Source: Marinilactibacillus kalidii | Lineage (GTDB): Bacteria; Bacillota; Bacilli; Lactobacillales; Carnobacteriaceae_A | NCBI RefSeq assembly: GCF_017599325.1 | Contig: NZ_JAGFVM010000023.1 | Coordinates: 1 to 64,000, forward strand | Direction: 5' to 3' | DNA length: 64,000 nt | Shown: positions 61,348-64,000 of the stretch, piece after piece | How positions within the stretch are numbered: the first letter of the stretch is position 1 | Layout of the letters: each line of letters begins with the position of its first letter | Program-made: the position numbers and the translations under genes | The notes under the pieces: generated by a model | Database searches by the model: none | What the model saw: the letters and a program-made list of their open reading frames with translations, nothing else | What the model was told of the DNA's origin: nothing

Positions 61348-62777
61348 ACGAAGAATGTGGCATTTTTGGCGTCTGGGGACATCCAGATGCAGCTAGCTTA
61401 AATTATTTTGGTCTACACAGCTTACAGCATCGTGGACAAGAAGGTGCCGGTATCGTCTCAAATCATCATGGACGATTAAAAGGACATCGAGACCTCGGTC
61501 TACTATCAGATGTTTTCAAAGACGAAAGAGAATTAGCCAGATTAGTCGGAGAAGCAGCGATTGGCCATGTCAGATACAGCACAGCTGGCAGTAATAGTAT
61601 CTTAAATATCCAACCCTTCCTCTTCAAATTTCACGATGAAGAAATCGCGCTAGCACATAACGGCAATCTCATAAACGCAACAACGCTTAGAAAAGAACTA
61701 GAAGAAGAAGGCGCGATCTTTCATTCTAATTCAGATACTGAAGTTTTGATGCACCTGATTCGTCGTAGCAAACAGCCCACACTATTAGAAAGAATCAAGG
61801 AAAGTTTAAACGTCATTAAAGGTGCCTTTGCATACTTGATGATGACACCAAATGCAATGATCGGCGCGCTTGACCCGAATGGATTCAGACCCCTTTCAAT
61901 CGGTCAGATGGAAAATGGCGCATATGTTCTTGCAAGCGAAACTTGTGCATTAGACGTGGTCGGCGCTACGTTCATTCGCTCGGTAGAGCCAGGGGAAATG
62001 GTCATTGTAAACGATGAAGGCTACCAAATTGAAAAGTATACAGAAGATACGTTATTACAGATCTGTTCGATGGAATATATCTATTTTGCACGACCTGATT
62101 CAGATATTGCAGGCGTCAACGTGCATACAGCGCGAAAAAATATGGGTAGAAAACTAGCGCAAGAATCACCAGTCGATGCGGACATGGTAATTGGTGTGCC
62201 GAATTCTTCCTTGTCAGCCGCAAGTGGTTATGCAGAAGAAAGTGGCATTCCTTACGAGATGGGCCTTGTCAAGAATCAGTATGTGGCAAGAACGTTTATC
62301 CAACCTACGCAAGCGTTGCGTGAACAAGGGGTACGAATGAAACTCTCTGCCGTCAGGGGAGTTGTTGCGGGGAAAAAAGTCATCATGGTCGACGACTCGA
62401 TCGTGCGCGGTACAACGAGTAAACGTATCGTTCAATTACTGAAAGATGCAGGTGCTGCGGAAGTTCATGTAAGAATCTCTTCACCACCACTAAAATACCC
62501 TTGTTTTTACGGTATTGATATCCAAAATCAGAAAGAACTGATTGCAGCAGATCACTCTGTTGATGAAATCAGAGAAGTCATTGGTGCAGATAGTCTGTCC
62601 TTTTTAAGTATCGATGGCACCGTTGATTCGATCGGCCTACAATTCGATGCACCACACAATGGTCTTTGTATGGCTTACTTTACAGGGGATTACCCAACAG
62701 CGCTTTATGACTACGAAATTGATTATCTGCATACATTAGAAAAAATCAATGAACGAGATCCATTATTACACACATAA
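61323..62777 (+). CDS. purF: Amidophosphoribosyltransferase
   Basis: First enzyme of purine synthesis, 484 aa. The GTG at 61323 follows GGGAGG and gives [12 protein letters not shown], so C12 becomes the N-terminal nucleophile after an 11-residue propeptide is removed, exactly as in Bacillus PurF. The PRPP loop is [18 protein letters not shown]. Of the four Bacillus Fe-S ligands, three appear conserved ([23 protein letters not shown]) but the last is Tyr (residue 452) instead of Cys. A cluster may therefore be absent or altered. Confidence 0.95.
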   Translation: MVAEIKSLNEECGIFGVWGHPDAASLNYFGLHSLQHRGQEGAGIVSNHHGRLKGHRDLGLLSDVFKDERELARLVGEAAIGHVRYSTAGSNSILNIQPFLFKFHDEEIALAHNGNLINATTLRKELEEEGAIFHSNSDTEVLMHLIRRSKQPTLLERIKESLNVIKGAFAYLMMTPNAMIGALDPNGFRPLSIGQMENGAYVLASETCALDVVGATFIRSVEPGEMVIVNDEGYQIEKYTEDTLLQICSMEYIYFARPDSDIAGVNVHTARKNMGRKLAQESPVDADMVIGVPNSSLSAASGYAEESGIPYEMGLVKNQYVARTFIQPTQALREQGVRMKLSAVRGVVAGKKVIMVDDSIVRGTTSKRIVQLLKDAGAAEVHVRISSPPLKYPCFYGIDIQNQKELIAADHSVDEIREVIGADSLSFLSIDGTVDSIGLQFDAPHNGLCMAYFTGDYPTALYDYEIDYLHTLEKINERDPLLHT

Positions 62778-62794
62778 TCAGGAGGTTCACTTAG

Positions 62795-63838
62795 ATGGGA
62801 AATGCTTATGCCAACGCCGGAGTAGATGTAGAAGCAGGTTACGAAACGGTCGAAAGAATCAAGAAACATGCAAAACGAACAGAACGATTAGGCGTGATGG
62901 GCGCTTTAGGCGGTTTCGGAGGAGCATTTGACTTATCAGCGATTGCTGTCAAAGAGCCTGTCTTGGTTTCTGGAACGGATGGTGTCGGTACGAAATTGTT
63001 GCTTGCAATCGAGCAAGGTAAACATGATACGATCGGAATCGACTGTGTAGCGATGTGTGTGAATGATATCTTGGCACAAGGCGCAGAACCGCTTTATTTC
63101 TTAGACTATATTGCGACAGGAAAAACTGTTCCAGAACGAATGGAGCAAATCGTGGCCGGCGTTTCTGAAGGTTGTGTACAGGCTGGCGCAGCGTTGATTG
63201 GTGGAGAAACGGCTGAAATGCCAGATATGTATGAAGAGAATGCTTACGATCTTGCTGGGTTTTGTGTAGGGGTCGCGGAGAAATCACAGCTACTCACAAC
63301 AGAAAAAGTTAAAGCGGGCGACCAATTGATTGGGTTACCTTCTAGTGGCGTCCATTCCAATGGCTACTCACTTGTTCGCAAAATCTTTTTTCAGCAAAAC
63401 GATTACACAATGGATGCAAAAATGGAAGGATTGGCAGGTCAGATGCTTGGAGAAGTTTTACTTGAACCAACTAGAATTTACGTACCATCGGTTTTACCGT
63501 TGATCAAAGCAGAACTGATTCATGGTGTTTCCCATATTACTGGTGGTGGATTTGTTGAAAATCTTCCAAGAATGTTGCCGGAAAATCTTGGTATAAAGAT
63601 CAAGAAAGGGACATGGACAATTCCAGCAATCTTTGATTTACTGAAAACGGAAGGCAACCTAACGGCTGATGAGTGTTATGAGATTTTCAATATGGGTATC
63701 GGTATGGTCTTAGCGGTACCTGAGGAGCATGTAGCAGTCGTAATGGAAAGGTTAAGAGAATGTGGAGAAACACCGGCAAGAATAGGTGTCGTTCAAGAAA
63801 AATCAGTGCAAGCTAAAGAGGCGATTATCTTTGAGTAA
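62795..63838 (+). CDS. purM: Phosphoribosylformylglycinamidine cyclo-ligase
   Basis: AIR synthetase of 347 aa that closes the imidazole ring with [23 protein letters not shown] opens the protein; [50 protein letters not shown] and [18 protein letters not shown] are family signatures, with [15 protein letters not shown] later. AGGAGG precedes the start. purN begins 8 bp before its end. Confidence 0.97.
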   Translation: MGNAYANAGVDVEAGYETVERIKKHAKRTERLGVMGALGGFGGAFDLSAIAVKEPVLVSGTDGVGTKLLLAIEQGKHDTIGIDCVAMCVNDILAQGAEPLYFLDYIATGKTVPERMEQIVAGVSEGCVQAGAALIGGETAEMPDMYEENAYDLAGFCVGVAEKSQLLTTEKVKAGDQLIGLPSSGVHSNGYSLVRKIFFQQNDYTMDAKMEGLAGQMLGEVLLEPTRIYVPSVLPLIKAELIHGVSHITGGGFVENLPRMLPENLGIKIKKGTWTIPAIFDLLKTEGNLTADECYEIFNMGIGMVLAVPEEHVAVVMERLRECGETPARIGVVQEKSVQAKEAIIFE

Positions 63839-64000
63839 ACAAGTTAGAACACGTCTAGCTATTTTTGCATCAGGTAGTGGATCAAATTTTGAAGTGATTG
63901 CCAAAGCGATTCAATCCGGAAAAATCAATGCGGAACTTTGTTTACTTATCTGCGATCAACCCGAAGCGTATGTGCTTAAAAGAGCGGAAGCAAGTGGGAT
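63831..64000 (+). CDS. purN: Phosphoribosylglycinamide formyltransferase, 5' part (runs off the window)
   Basis: A TTG at 63831, overlapping the end of purM by 8 bp and preceded by AAAGAGG, opens a frame to the window edge. It reads [20 protein letters not shown], the PurN nucleotide-binding opening, then [20 protein letters not shown] transformylase would be expected here in the Bacillus gene order. Only the first 56 codons are visible, so the formyl-transfer residues cannot be checked. Confidence 0.92.
   Translation, partial: MSKQVRTRLAIFASGSGSNFEVIAKAIQSGKINAELCLLICDQPEAYVLKRAEASG

Overview
The window is low-GC Gram-positive DNA with strong AGGAGG-type ribosome binding sites, frequent GTG/TTG starts, phosphotransferase systems, CcpA-like cre sites, BglG/RAT antitermination, PurBox-like sites and the purEKB/purCSQLFMN gene set. 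Content and codon style fit a facultatively fermentative member of the Lactobacillales, perhaps a Carnobacteriaceae-type bacterium; the genus cannot be fixed from sequence alone.

Layout. 17-1300: an IS30-family element. 1518-11870: a LytTR response regulator and GHKL sensor kinase pair, then a cassette of a doubly membrane-anchored, circularly permuted GH3 glycosidase, a canonical GH3 glycosidase, a GtrA-like membrane protein, a GT2 glycosyltransferase and UDP-galactopyranose mutase. A near-identical 16-bp direct repeat with 21-bp spacing, the geometry of LytTR binding sites, lies just upstream of the first GH3 gene. 12208-27842: a maltodextrin island (LacI-type repressor, GH13_31 glucosidase, two tandem GH13_20 amylases, MalE, MalF, MalG, MalA/DUF1189, maltose phosphorylase, beta-phosphoglucomutase, second GH13_31 enzyme). 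27904-31809 (minus): an alpha-glucoside PTS, a GH4 6-phospho-alpha-glucosidase and an RpiR regulator.

32141-38569: a glutamine-type ABC transporter with receptor fused to permease, a Cof-type phosphatase, poorly known small genes and a solitary NrdI. 38643-42432: a Crp/Fnr regulator divergent from an acyl-CoA dehydrogenase-etfB-etfA operon that carries a perfect FNR-type palindrome in its promoter. 43141-46076: purE-purK-purB, closed by a terminator. 46147-57121: about 11 kb that separates the two halves of the purine operon. It holds a small apparently frameshifted gene, D-lactate dehydrogenase, a beta-glucoside operon with two RAT/terminator switches (licT-like, bglP-like, GH1), a decayed IS3/IS150-type element and several small genes. 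57446 to the end: purC-S-Q-L-F-M and the start of purN.

How the genes work together. Starch fragments are imported by MalEFG, whose ATPase is not encoded here, trimmed by GH13 enzymes, phosphorolysed by maltose phosphorylase, and the beta-glucose-1-phosphate is converted by PgmB. Disaccharides can also enter by PTS and be cleaved as phospho-sugars by GH4 (alpha) or GH1 (beta). The least explained parts are the two-component-linked GH3/Galf cassette and the FNR-box acyl-CoA dehydrogenase/ETF operon.
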